Part shown: positions 1-8,639 of the stretch, piece by piece
Layout of the letters: every line of letters starts with the position of its first letter
Numbering within the stretch: the stretch's first letter is position 1
NCBI RefSeq assembly: GCF_030530635.1
Contig: NZ_JAUMUL010000002.1
Location: 140,337 to 163,114, forward strand
Reading direction: 5' to 3'
DNA from: Actinomyces sp.
Lineage (GTDB): Bacteria; Actinomycetota; Actinomycetes; Actinomycetales; Actinomycetaceae
Length of the DNA: 22,778 nucleotides
Notes under the pieces: generated by a model
The model's input: the letters and a program-made list of their open reading frames with translations, nothing else
Databases searched by the model: none
What the model was told of the DNA's origin: nothing
Made by a program: the position numbers and the translations under genes

Positions 1-2
1 TG

Positions 3-2651
3 GCGCAGTGTCTTGCTCTGGCAGTGGCACCTGCTGAGGTTGTCGAGCCCGAGCCGCAGGCCAGTGAACCGGAGGTCGCGATGCGGTACGTGCCGCGGGC
101 ACTGGTACGAGATCTGGCCCAGTCCCCGGGCACTCCCAGAGACCTGCACGGCCTTCGGCTGCTCCTGCTCCCCGCCACCGACCAAGACCTCACGGACCGT
201 ACCAGGAGTCTTCTTGAAGCCGCCGGAGCCGATGTCTGGGTCAGCGCGGTGCCGGCGCCGGACTCCGCCGCCGACGCCGCCCAGGCCGCTATGGTCGCCG
301 AGCTGGCCGCCGAGCACCGTCGCTGCGGACCGCGCGATGGGATCATCGACCTCGCCGGCTACGGACCCTTCCGAGACGCCCTAGAGCTCGACACGGCCGA
401 CTTCTCGCTGGCCTGGCACCGGCAATACGCCCAGGTGTTCAGCGTGTGCCAGGAGTACTTTGATGACCTGGACTCGGCGGCAGACCGGGCTGTGGTCGCA
501 GTCCTTACTAACTGCGGAGGCGGGTACGGCCTCAAGCTTGCATCGGCCGGCGACACCTTGGGGGCGATGAGCATCGGCTTCGTCAAGAGTCTCGCTAAGG
601 AACTGCCCCAGCTCAGCCTGTGCTTAGTCGACGTCGACAGCTCTTGTGGGCTCTCGGCAGCCGATAAGCTGGTCGCTGAGCTTGCCACAGGGGCCGAAGA
701 TGACGAGGTCAGCTACCTGGGTGATCAGCGCCACGTCATCAAAGTGATTCCGACGCCGGTCCCGCCAGCCCCCGATCGCCGTGACGTGAGAGAGGGAGCA
801 GTCGTCTTCACCGGCGGGTCCCGCGGGATCGCCTTAGAGTGCGCACTCGCGTTCGCCAGCAGTGACCTGGCATCTATGACCGGACGCCCCAGCCCAGTTG
901 TCATCCTCGGCCGATCCCGGATCGATGATCCCGTTTCCCAGCCTTACCTCGAGTTAAGTGACGAGGACTTCTCCGCAGCACAGTCCGAGATCATGGCTGC
1001 ACTGCACCGCGATCACCTTGCCAGCCGCCCCGTAGAACTGCGCCAGAGGTTCCGTAAGATTGCAGACGACAGGCAGCTGTGGCGAACGCTCTGCCGACTC
1101 TCCGCAAACTCTGTTCCCATTGAGTATCTCACCTGCGACGTGAACGATGCTGATCAGGTGGCTCAGACGCTTACCGACATCCGTTCGCGGCACGGTGGCA
1201 TACGGGGCATCGTCCACGCTGCTGGGCTGGAGTCGCTGGGGCAGCTACCGAAAAAGAGTTATCCGCTAGCGGTTAAAGTGGTCGAGACCAAGCTCCAGGG
1301 CTTCTACCACCTGCTGCGCGCGGCGCACCCGGCCAGCCTCGACTTCCTCGTGGCTTTCACATCGATTTCGGGACGGTTTGGAATGGACGGGCAGACCGAG
1401 TACACCGCCGGTGCGGCCGCCGTCTCAGCTCTGTGCAGCCAGCTCTCCCGCTGCTGCCCGACTACGCAGGTGGTGGCCATCGATTGGACCGCATGGGCCG
1501 AGGTCGGTATGGCCACGCACCACAGTGTCCAGGAGGTCCAGGAGCAGCAGCGCGGGCTGCGTTACATGCCCTTGGCTGAAGGCTGCCGGCACTTCCTTCG
1601 CGAGCTTTCGGGCGGAGGGTCCGACTCCCAGGTGATGATCTTTGGTCCGCTCGGCACTAACGAGCCGCGTTCAGCGCTCAGCTGCCTGACCGACGACCGT
1701 ACGGCAATCGCCGAGCCGATCAGCTACAGCAGTATCGTGGACCCAGGGGCTTTCCCGATGATCGAGACCCGGTCTCAGCAATCTGCGACTCAACAGGTGT
1801 TCACCCGCCGCCTCGACCCGCGGCTTGATGGGATGCTTACCGATCACCTAGTGAAGGGCACGCCCACACTTCCCGGTGTTTTCCACGTGGAGGCGATGGC
1901 AGAGGCCGCGCGGCTGGCCACCGGACGTAGCGACCTGATGATCGAACTTGCGGAGTTCCAGAACTTTGTCAAGTGCCCAGAAGGCCGGGTCTGTGACCTG
2001 GAAATCACGGTATCTATGGCGCAGCCCGATCGCGTCGAGACTTCGATCCGGGCTGACGTGGTGAGCCCCGGAGGTGTCGTTCTGATGCCCGGACGCCAGC
2101 GTTCTCACGCAGTCTTCATCCCTCAGCGTCCGATGTCTAACTGTCCGTATGACTGGGGCCGGTTGATGACCGACAGGGAGACTCAGATCGATCTCGGGCT
2201 CTACTATGCAGCTGCCGAGCCCATCATCGCCTTCGGGCCCGCCTTCCGCATGTTGCGGGAGTCTTGGCGTACCAGCGACGGCGTTTTGGTGGGGTTGTTC
2301 GACCTGTCCACCGACACTCGTCCGCTGCTGCCTGAGGGTGCCGCCAGTTTCTGTACTGAGCCGTTGTTGATTGACAACGTAGGCCGGTTGGGGCTGATTG
2401 ATGTCTTCCACCGCTTCGGTGACCATGTGGTCCCCGTCAACGTGTCGGGCGCGGTCATCCGGCAGCCCGCAGCCGGACGGACGGAGGTGGTGGGGTACGC
2501 CGAGGTCGAGCCGGAGGGACCTGGCGAGTACGCGATGCGGCTTCGCGTTGCCGACCTTGATGGGACCCCTCTGATCGAGGTTGACCGGATTCTTCTGCAA
2601 AGGATGAACAAGCATGCTGTGCGTCGTAGCCTCGCTCATACTGCGGCGTAG
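3..2651 (+). CDS. Iterative type I PKS / PUFA-synthase-like protein, C-terminal KR-DH part (5' partial)
   Basis: The reading frame is open to the left edge, so this is the C-terminal part of a larger protein; the GTG at 24 is not a convincing start because the frame continues upstream as an Ala/Pro/Glu-rich stretch like an inter-domain linker. From left to right I see a ketoreductase structural subdomain (about 90-770), the NADPH-binding loop TGGSRGI (810-830), the KR catalytic pair Ser (1362) and Tyr (1401) with the usual 13-residue spacing, and the downstream DWTAWAEVGMA segment. A hot-dog dehydratase follows, with HxxxGxxxxP starting at His 1845 and a second-half Asp at 2373. KR and DH reduce and dehydrate the beta-keto acyl chain on an ACP. 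The order resembles PfaA-type PUFA synthases and enediyne PKSE. KS, AT and ACP should lie upstream. An intact adjoining PPTase and KS-CLF gene support the Pfa-like reading. The product is unknown. Confidence 0.85.
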   Translation, partial: AQCLALAVAPAEVVEPEPQASEPEVAMRYVPRALVRDLAQSPGTPRDLHGLRLLLLPATDQDLTDRTRSLLEAAGADVWVSAVPAPDSAADAAQAAMVAELAAEHRRCGPRDGIIDLAGYGPFRDALELDTADFSLAWHRQYAQVFSVCQEYFDDLDSAADRAVVAVLTNCGGGYGLKLASAGDTLGAMSIGFVKSLAKELPQLSLCLVDVDSSCGLSAADKLVAELATGAEDDEVSYLGDQRHVIKVIPTPVPPAPDRRDVREGAVVFTGGSRGIALECALAFASSDLASMTGRPSPVVILGRSRIDDPVSQPYLELSDEDFSAAQSEIMAALHRDHLASRPVELRQRFRKIADDRQLWRTLCRLSANSVPIEYLTCDVNDADQVAQTLTDIRSRHGGIRGIVHAAGLESLGQLPKKSYPLAVKVVETKLQGFYHLLRAAHPASLDFLVAFTSISGRFGMDGQTEYTAGAAAVSALCSQLSRCCPTTQVVAIDWTAWAEVGMATHHSVQEVQEQQRGLRYMPLAEGCRHFLRELSGGGSDSQVMIFGPLGTNEPRSALSCLTDDRTAIAEPISYSSIVDPGAFPMIETRSQQSATQQVFTRRLDPRLDGMLTDHLVKGTPTLPGVFHVEAMAEAARLATGRSDLMIELAEFQNFVKCPEGRVCDLEITVSMAQPDRVETSIRADVVSPGGVVLMPGRQRSHAVFIPQRPMSNCPYDWGRLMTDRETQIDLGLYYAAAEPIIAFGPAFRMLRESWRTSDGVLVGLFDLSTDTRPLLPEGAASFCTEPLLIDNVGRLGLIDVFHRFGDHVVPVNVSGAVIRQPAAGRTEVVGYAEVEPEGPGEYAMRLRVADLDGTPLIEVDRILLQRMNKHAVRRSLAHTAA

Positions 2652-3456
2652 CGAGCAACCGTTCGCCGAGATGTTCGACGTCAGGATCGGTAATGGGCTG
2701 CGAGGGCGGGTACGGCCGGTGTCGGATGGGAAGTCTCTGGCGATACTTGGCTCGGATCCTACCCGTGGCTGGCCGCTTCTTTGCGAGACCAACGGACTGA
2801 GCCGGTTGCGCCATCCGGGCCGTAGGGCGCAGTGGCTGACTGGACGACTGTGCCTGCAAGACCTTGTCCTGAGCGTCGACCGCCTTGCTGCCGTAGGGCC
2901 GCGCCTGGTGCGGCAGGAGGCCGGTGCCACCGAGGAGATCGGACGGCCCATCGTCGTGGACGGACAGCGTAACCAGCTAGTTGAGGTGTCGGTGTCGCAT
3001 TGCCGGGACTACTCCGTTGCGGTCCTGTCCCAGTCGCGCTGTTCAGTCGACATTGAGCGCAGGGCGACGATCAGCGCCGCATCAGCCCCGTACCTGTTCG
3101 GCATCGATGAACACCTGCTGGCCAGTTCGGTTCTCCGAGAGGCAGACTTGCCGGACCGGCCGACGGTCTACTGGACTCTCCTCGAATCCTTAGGGAAGCT
3201 CTACGGTCGTCCCAGCTACGGCCGTGGCCGGTTCCACGTTATCGCGCCACAATCCCACGACCCCGCCGGAACCCTGCGGTTCGGGTCCGACCAGCCGGCG
3301 GTCAGAATCCAGCGCCGAGCGCGCGCCAGTATCACGGTGTTTCCAGACCACGTGATCTGCACGGCCACGGCGGATCCCCGCGTCGATCCGGACCCCTGGA
3401 CGTCGAGCCACCCGACACCATCTGGAGTAAGCCATGTCATCTCACATCGATCCTGA
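2614..3456 (+). CDS. 4'-phosphopantetheinyl transferase (Sfp/PfaE-like)
   Basis: A 280-residue protein that should transfer the phosphopantetheine arm of CoA to the ACP domains of the adjacent synthase. Family motifs are visible in order: VSVSHC (about 125-130), SVDIE (144-148, Mg-binding acidic residues), and WTLLESLGK (187-195), which matches the WxxKExxxK motif of Sfp-type enzymes except that the first Lys is Leu (190). The ATG at 2614 is chosen because AAAGGA at 2599-2604 lies 9 nt before it; the in-frame ATG at 2671 has a poorer site. The gene overlaps the synthase gene by 38 bp and the KS-CLF gene by 23 bp. In enediyne PKSs this domain is fused to the C-terminus of the KR-DH protein, while in PUFA systems it is a separate PfaE gene, so a stand-alone adjacent gene is compatible with either ancestry. 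The N-terminal 60 residues are poorly conserved to my eye. Confidence 0.8.
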   Translation: MLCVVASLILRRSEQPFAEMFDVRIGNGLRGRVRPVSDGKSLAILGSDPTRGWPLLCETNGLSRLRHPGRRAQWLTGRLCLQDLVLSVDRLAAVGPRLVRQEAGATEEIGRPIVVDGQRNQLVEVSVSHCRDYSVAVLSQSRCSVDIERRATISAASAPYLFGIDEHLLASSVLREADLPDRPTVYWTLLESLGKLYGRPSYGRGRFHVIAPQSHDPAGTLRFGSDQPAVRIQRRARASITVFPDHVICTATADPRVDPDPWTSSHPTPSGVSHVISHRS

Positions 3457-6202
3457 GCCCACGCTGATTCCGATCGCCATCGTCGGTGCCGGCTGCGTCC
3501 TGCCGCCAACCTCGACCTCACTGGCCAAGTACCGCCGCAACCTGCAAGAAGGTCGGCTGGGGATCTCCCCGACCCCGCCTGAACGCTGGAACCGTGATGA
3601 TTACTACAGCACGGACCGGCACGCCCCAGAGCGCACCTACTGCACCCTGGGCGGCTTCGTGGACGATTACCGATTCGACCCGACCCCGTACGCACTGGAC
3701 CCCGAACAGCAGAAGACGATCGCCCAGGCGAACCGCACCCAGCTCTTCGCGATCGATGCCGCCTTGCAAGCGCTGACCGCGGCCGGGTTCGACCGGGAAC
3801 GGCTCCGTGCCGCTCGCGCTGAGCTATACCTGGGGAACATGCTGGGAGACGAGCAGCTCGCCGACTACTCGTTGCGGCATCGCGCCGACCGTCACTGTGC
3901 TTCCCTGCTGCACTCCCTGGGGGCACCGGATGGTACGACTCCTGACATCTGGACGACTGCTTGGTCGAGCGCCGCGGATCGGCGGTTCGGGCCCGTGCTC
4001 CCGGCACCACGGCAGGTCTTGGCCAGCGCTCTGGCGCCTGTGGTGGCCTCGGCCGTCGGGATCCATGGAGGCTCGGCGCTGGTTGACGGCGCCTGTGCTT
4101 CCGGATTGCTGGTGGTTGATGTAGCGGTAGCCGCTCTTCTGCGTGACGATCTGGACCTGGTGGTCGCGGTCGGAGCCATGGCCAACATGGGCGTTGCCGG
4201 GAACGTCTCCTTCGCCAAGATCGGTGGGCTCTCAGGCAAAGGCAGCTATCCGTTGTCCGATACCGCCGACGGCCTGATCCCGGGTGAGGGATCAGGGGCG
4301 GTAGTGCTCCGGAGACTGGACCGGGCCCTTGCCGACGGAGATCCGGTGGTCGGAGTGATCCGAGGCGTCGCGACCCGCTCTGATGGTGCGGGAAAGGCGA
4401 TCTACGCGCCTTCTTCTCGTGGCCAAGTGGCAGCGATGCGTGCGGCACTGGGCCAGGCGGGGCTCACCGCACGAGACCTTGATTACGTGGAGGTCCATGC
4501 GACTGGGACGCCGACGGGCGACACTACGGAGATCGAGTCCATCGGTCAGCTGGTAGCGCAGGACGGCCGCTGTGAGCCGTTGACGATCGGCTCTGGCAAA
4601 GCTCTCATCGGGCACGGCTTCCCCTCAGCCGGGATCGCAAACCTGGTGAAGATTCTGCTGAGTTTCGAATACCAGCGGTTTTTCCCGACCTTCGGGGTCG
4701 AGGGTCCGAATCACGGCCTGGTCGAGCAAGGCGGCGTGTTGCGGCTGCTACCCGAGGGCGGCGAGTGGACACAGCACCCAGGCCACCCACGGCGGGCGAT
4801 GGCAAACGCGTTCGGATTTGGCGGGGTGGACTCGTCGGTCCTAGTCGAGCAGTTCGACCTCGGCTATCACAAGGCGCTGGCTGCAGATCCGAAGCTGGCC
4901 TTAACAGCGCCAGATACAGAACAGTGGCTGGCCGTAGTTGGGGCTTCTGTTCTGCTACCTGGGCTGCCCGCCAGTGATGGACTGCCCGACTCGGTTACCT
5001 TTGAGCGGGCCTGGACTGCACTGTCGGACCCGTCAACTGGTGTGGCCGACGACTTCCGCTTCCCGCTCCGCGACGTCAAGATTCCACCCAGTACCCTGAA
5101 TCAGACCGACCGTGCCCAACAGCTCTTCCTCACCACGAGTCTGCACGCACTGCGCCAGGCGAATCTGATGTCGGGGCGTACAGTCGCTCGGCCCGACCGG
5201 ATCGCGACCGTGGTCGCCACGGCATCCGGCTCTGAGGCATCGCTACACCGCAATGAACGGATCCGAGCAATCGAGTTCCAGCAACTGCTGGAGACCACGG
5301 GATCAGAATGCGGCGTAGAAGGCGCTGTCCTGCAGGGGTGGCGGTCGGCCCTCGACGGCGCGTTGATGGCAGAACCGGATGCGACAACCGAAGCGGCGCT
5401 GCCTGGCTACATGGACAACATCGTCGCCGGCCGTGTGGGCAACAGCCTCGACCTGCGTGGGACCAATTACGTCGTTGACACCGACCTGTCGTCGTTTGGC
5501 GCCGCAGTGCGCTGCGCTGAGCAGGTACTGAGCACAGGCACCGTTGACCATGTTCTTATCGGTGGAGTGAATGCCGTGGTGGCGCCTGAGATGGCGGAGG
5601 TGTGGTCACAGCAGTTGGGGGCTCCAGTCCACCCGGTGGAGGCGTCAGTCTCCCTAGTTGTCGCCCGAGCCTCCGACGTCGCCGACGCTCGTCAGGTACT
5701 CGGCTACCTGCAGGTCACCGTCCAGCCTTCGTCGGACGCCCCTGAGTCCCGCCCGTTCACTGCGCTAGGCGCAGACGGTGCCCTGTGGGCCGCACGGCAG
5801 CTGATTACGATGGCCGCCGACCAAGGCACTGACGGAGGCCAGACGGAGCTGCGTTCGGCTTTCCAGGCGACCGCTCACCGGCTGCGGGTAGCCCGACAGC
5901 CATTATGGAAGACTCCCGTAGCGCCGGTCCCACCAGCCCGGGCTGCGCTAACGCCGACCTCGCCGATCATCGTCGAGGGAACCGATCTGGACGACCTGAT
6001 CTACCAGCTTGAGAACAGCGTTGGCCGGCCTGGCCGGGCTACGGCCCCGGGCGGGCTTCGGTTGGTGGTCGACCCCCTTCACGACCACCCGGCGGGCCGC
6101 CTCCGCGAGTTGGCGGCATACCTCACCGATAGTTCGGAGCACCCGCAGTTTTCCCTTCCCCCCTTCTCGACTGAAATGCGAGGCCATCATGGTGATCACT
6201 GA
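3434..6202 (+). CDS. Ketosynthase-chain length factor (KS-CLF) didomain protein, PfaC-like N-terminal half
   Basis: A 922-residue protein with two thiolase-fold halves. The first half (about 12-475) is an active ketosynthase: nucleophile Cys221 in DGACASG, His355 in HATGTPTGD, His394 in KALIGHG, and the closing FGFGGVDSS segment (460-468). The second half (about 497-760) keeps KS architecture but reads VDTDLSS at 681-687, with Leu685 where the catalytic Cys should be, so it is a chain length factor. Residues 770-922 have no domain I recognise. KS-CLF pairs extend acyl chains by decarboxylative condensation and set chain length; fused KS-CLF is typical of PfaC in PUFA synthases and related heterocyst-glycolipid-type systems. 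Unlike PfaC, no dehydratase domains follow. Start ATG 3434 has GGAG at 3424-3427, 6 nt upstream, and overlaps the PPTase end by 23 bp. Confidence 0.85.
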   Translation: MSSHIDPEPTLIPIAIVGAGCVLPPTSTSLAKYRRNLQEGRLGISPTPPERWNRDDYYSTDRHAPERTYCTLGGFVDDYRFDPTPYALDPEQQKTIAQANRTQLFAIDAALQALTAAGFDRERLRAARAELYLGNMLGDEQLADYSLRHRADRHCASLLHSLGAPDGTTPDIWTTAWSSAADRRFGPVLPAPRQVLASALAPVVASAVGIHGGSALVDGACASGLLVVDVAVAALLRDDLDLVVAVGAMANMGVAGNVSFAKIGGLSGKGSYPLSDTADGLIPGEGSGAVVLRRLDRALADGDPVVGVIRGVATRSDGAGKAIYAPSSRGQVAAMRAALGQAGLTARDLDYVEVHATGTPTGDTTEIESIGQLVAQDGRCEPLTIGSGKALIGHGFPSAGIANLVKILLSFEYQRFFPTFGVEGPNHGLVEQGGVLRLLPEGGEWTQHPGHPRRAMANAFGFGGVDSSVLVEQFDLGYHKALAADPKLALTAPDTEQWLAVVGASVLLPGLPASDGLPDSVTFERAWTALSDPSTGVADDFRFPLRDVKIPPSTLNQTDRAQQLFLTTSLHALRQANLMSGRTVARPDRIATVVATASGSEASLHRNERIRAIEFQQLLETTGSECGVEGAVLQGWRSALDGALMAEPDATTEAALPGYMDNIVAGRVGNSLDLRGTNYVVDTDLSSFGAAVRCAEQVLSTGTVDHVLIGGVNAVVAPEMAEVWSQQLGAPVHPVEASVSLVVARASDVADARQVLGYLQVTVQPSSDAPESRPFTALGADGALWAARQLITMAADQGTDGGQTELRSAFQATAHRLRVARQPLWKTPVAPVPPARAALTPTSPIIVEGTDLDDLIYQLENSVGRPGRATAPGGLRLVVDPLHDHPAGRLRELAAYLTDSSEHPQFSLPPFSTEMRGHHGDH
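6180..6183 (+). promoter_or_regulatory. RBS deciding the MFS gene start
   Basis: GAGG lies 5 nt before ATG 6189, inside the 3' end of the KS-CLF gene. The same frame is open from 6009, but that upstream part only translates the KS-CLF coding sequence in another frame, so 6189 is preferred. Confidence 0.6.
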
Positions 6203-7718
6203 TTCCCCCCGGCAATCGGCACGTTCGCGGGGTGCGTTCGTCGCCCTTTTGGTACTTTGCCTGGCAGAGTTGGTCGGTGTGATGGACAACACCATCATCA
6301 ATGTGGGCATCCCGACCCTGGGCCGGGCATTCCACGCGTCCACATCCCAGTTGCAGTGGACCGTCGATGCGTACACCCTGGTGTTCGCCGTACTCATGCT
6401 GCCGGCTGGCTACCTCGGTGACCGGATCGGACGGCGCAAGGTGCTGATCACGGGCCTGCTGGGCTTCGCCGTGGTCTCAGCCGCATCGGCCCTTGCGACT
6501 AGCGTCACGACCCTGATCTGGCTGCGCGTGATGCTCGGCCTGTGCGCGGCGTTGGTATTCCCGGCGACCTTGTCGCTGATCTCGATCATCTTCAAGGGTA
6601 CTAAGCACCATGCCTTGGCGGTGGGGCTGTGGGCGGCGACCGCCGGTCTTGGGATCGCCCTCGGTCCCGTCGTGGGCGGGCTGCTCCTGCAACACTTTAG
6701 CTGGCCAGCCCTGTTCTGGATCAACATCGCGATCGTGCTCCCGGTCGCCGCGGCGTCGCCGTTGCTGGTCCCGGAGTCCCGGGGTGTCGACCTGGGACGC
6801 TTCGATGGCGTTGGGGTGGTCCTAGCGATCTCTGCTCTGGGCCTGTTCGTCGGGTCACTCATTGAGGGCCCGCAGATAGGATGGACCAGTGCCCCGATCT
6901 TGGGTGGACTTGCCGCGTCGGCCGTGCTGGCTTGGGCGTTCATCACTTGGGAGCTCCGCGTCGAGTCCCCCTTACTGGACCTGACCCTGTTCCGGGCGCC
7001 GAATGTCGCCACCTGCAGTTCGGCGATCGGCCTCGCATTCTTCTCGCTGTTCGGGTTCACGTTCGCGATTACGATCTACTTCCAGGCCGTACGGGGGTAT
7101 AGTGCCTTGCAGGCCGGGCTGGCGATTCTGCCATTCGCGGCCGTGATGGGTGCGGTCTCACCACTGGCTCCGATACTGGCCCGCCGCTTTGGGACCGGGC
7201 GGTGCGTCCCGACCGGGATCGCGCTAATGGGGGTCGGTTTTTGGATCGTGTCCTTCGCCGACGCCACCAACTCGTACTGGGTAGTCATGGTGCCGGCCAT
7301 GGTCTTCATGGCCACGGGCCTGGGGCTTGCTCAGGGGCCGGCCACCGACATCATCCTGTCTGCGGCGCCGAGCGACGAAATCGGTGTCGCGTCCGGAGTC
7401 AACGACTCAATCCGGGAGGTTGGAGGCACAATCGGGGTCGCTCTTCTCGGCTCGATTCTGTCCTACGTGTACAAGACACAGATGGAGCCGGTGATGGCGC
7501 AAATGCCCGGACTGACCGGGGCGGAGAGTTCGATCATGGTGGCTCAGCAGGTCGCCGCTACCCTTCCCGATGCCGCCCGGCAGAGCCTATGGGCCTCAGC
7601 ATCGGATGCATTCCTGTCCGGGCTGCACCTTAACTGCCTGATCCTGACCGGACTGACTCTGACGGCGTCGGTGCTGTTCGCCGTGAGGTTCGCCCGGGCT
7701 GAATCGCACGGGGTTTGA
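6189..7718 (+). CDS. MFS multidrug-type exporter, DHA2 (EmrB/QacA) family
   Basis: A 509-residue integral membrane protein of the length expected for 14-helix DHA2 antiporters. The first helix carries VMDNTIINVGIP (31-42), the DHA2 motif D1 with its Asp at 33. Motif A, GYLGDRIGRRKVL, is at 74-86, and the antiporter motif C, GLGIALGPVVGG, at 153-164. Alternating hydrophobic stretches continue to the C-terminus. Such proteins expel amphipathic compounds in exchange for protons. The gene is the last of the synthase operon, overlapping the KS-CLF gene by 14 bp, which suggests that it exports the operon's product or gives self-resistance; this role is inferred from context. Substrate cannot be told from sequence. 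No obvious hairpin terminator follows the TGA at 7716-7718. Confidence 0.88.
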   Translation: MVITDSPRQSARSRGAFVALLVLCLAELVGVMDNTIINVGIPTLGRAFHASTSQLQWTVDAYTLVFAVLMLPAGYLGDRIGRRKVLITGLLGFAVVSAASALATSVTTLIWLRVMLGLCAALVFPATLSLISIIFKGTKHHALAVGLWAATAGLGIALGPVVGGLLLQHFSWPALFWINIAIVLPVAAASPLLVPESRGVDLGRFDGVGVVLAISALGLFVGSLIEGPQIGWTSAPILGGLAASAVLAWAFITWELRVESPLLDLTLFRAPNVATCSSAIGLAFFSLFGFTFAITIYFQAVRGYSALQAGLAILPFAAVMGAVSPLAPILARRFGTGRCVPTGIALMGVGFWIVSFADATNSYWVVMVPAMVFMATGLGLAQGPATDIILSAAPSDEIGVASGVNDSIREVGGTIGVALLGSILSYVYKTQMEPVMAQMPGLTGAESSIMVAQQVAATLPDAARQSLWASASDAFLSGLHLNCLILTGLTLTASVLFAVRFARAESHGV

Positions 7719-7839
7719 TGGATGCAGCGAACGCACGGAAGGAGCACTGTCGGGACTGGTACATAGGTAAGTACTCCGAGAATTGCGGGAGCGGGGTACT
7801 CGGATGAGGCGGAGGCCCGGCGGGATCCGGGGCTTGACA
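7719..7839. other. Intergenic spacer between MFS gene and IS481 remnant
   Basis: I see no gene here. It contains two similar short words beginning GTACTC, about 25 bp apart, and CCGGGGCTTGACA (7827-7839), which recurs inverted at 22724-22736 near the right edge. No strong hairpin followed by a T-run is present, so I cannot point to the operon's terminator. Confidence 0.4.
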
Positions 7840-8593
7840 ACACGTCAAGGGACGCCCCGTACAGCTCTGTTTCGGACAGGTAACCTCATCGTGGGTGTTG
7901 CAGGCCGGCCCGTTGTCAGTCAGGACCGATACGAGCGGCCCGTACTGGGTCATGGCGGCTGAGTACGCCGATGGTGTCAGTGGGGTTATCCGCCCTCCCC
8001 CCGGGTGGTTATGGCGATGCAGAGTCGGGAGGCGTCGTCGATGATCTGGTAGACGGCCTTGGCCCGGTCGGCCTCGAAGGCATCCAGCTGCCGCAGCTGG
8101 CATGTCCTGGACCGGGCGAAGCTGGTGTAGGAGGAGCGGGGGCGTTTGAACCGCTGTACACGCGACAGGTCTTGAGAGCAAGGATAGGGTTGATGGCGGC
8201 GACACCGGGTAGGAGACTTATGCATTGCTGCTGTAGGTGGAAGTGGATGGTAGTGCCGTCGGCCTCCAGGCCCTGGTCGGTCAGCTCGGCGTGAAAAGCC
8301 GCCACCGCGACTTACACGTCGGCCACATAGCGGCGGGCTGGGCGGTGTGGGGCGCGTAGGGCCGACCGGTTTGACTCCATACTCTGTTCTTCTCGCCACC
8401 GCGAGCGGATGTGGTAGAAGCTGCGCTCAGACACATCCATACGCTCGCAAAACGCCTGGGCGGTCTCGGACTGGGAGGGAATGAACTTCACGATCTTCAA
8501 ACGCTTGGAAAGCCTGATCTCACGCGTTATCCCCCGGCGTCCCTGAGATCTCTCATGCCTTCTCGCACTGCCAGAAGCTATGAGACATGACAA
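7840..8593 (-). pseudogene. IS481-family transposase remnant, frameshifted
   Basis: Read on the minus strand, fragments of one transposase occur in order but in three different frames. An N-terminal helix-turn-helix part lies at 8593-8312, with SETAQAFCERMDVSERSFY. A second HTH part lies around 8305-8160, with FHAELTDQGLEADG and LLPGVAAINPILA. The DDE core begins around 8100-8010 with QLDAFEADRAKAVYQIIDD, and the second catalytic Asp appears as VLTDNG around 7900. At least two frame changes, near 8160 and 8000, separate them, and I could not find the final Glu part or a C-terminus. This order of HTH, QLD and TDNG segments is that of IS481-like rve transposases. The element is dead and separates the synthase operon from the core adnAB region. 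Its outer ends are not clear. Confidence 0.65.
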
Positions 8594-8639
8594 TGGTTAC
8601 ATCAACTGAACTCGGCGGAGGGGGAGAAGCGGACTGGGG

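Noticed and set aside
1848..2951. Open frame of 367 codons on the minus strand
   Set aside because: It is antisense to the KR-DH and PPTase genes, whose motifs are clear, and its own composition looks random.
3216..4448. Open frame of 410 codons on the minus strand
   Set aside because: It is antisense to the PPTase and KS genes, is extremely Arg/Ser/Pro-rich and shows no domain.
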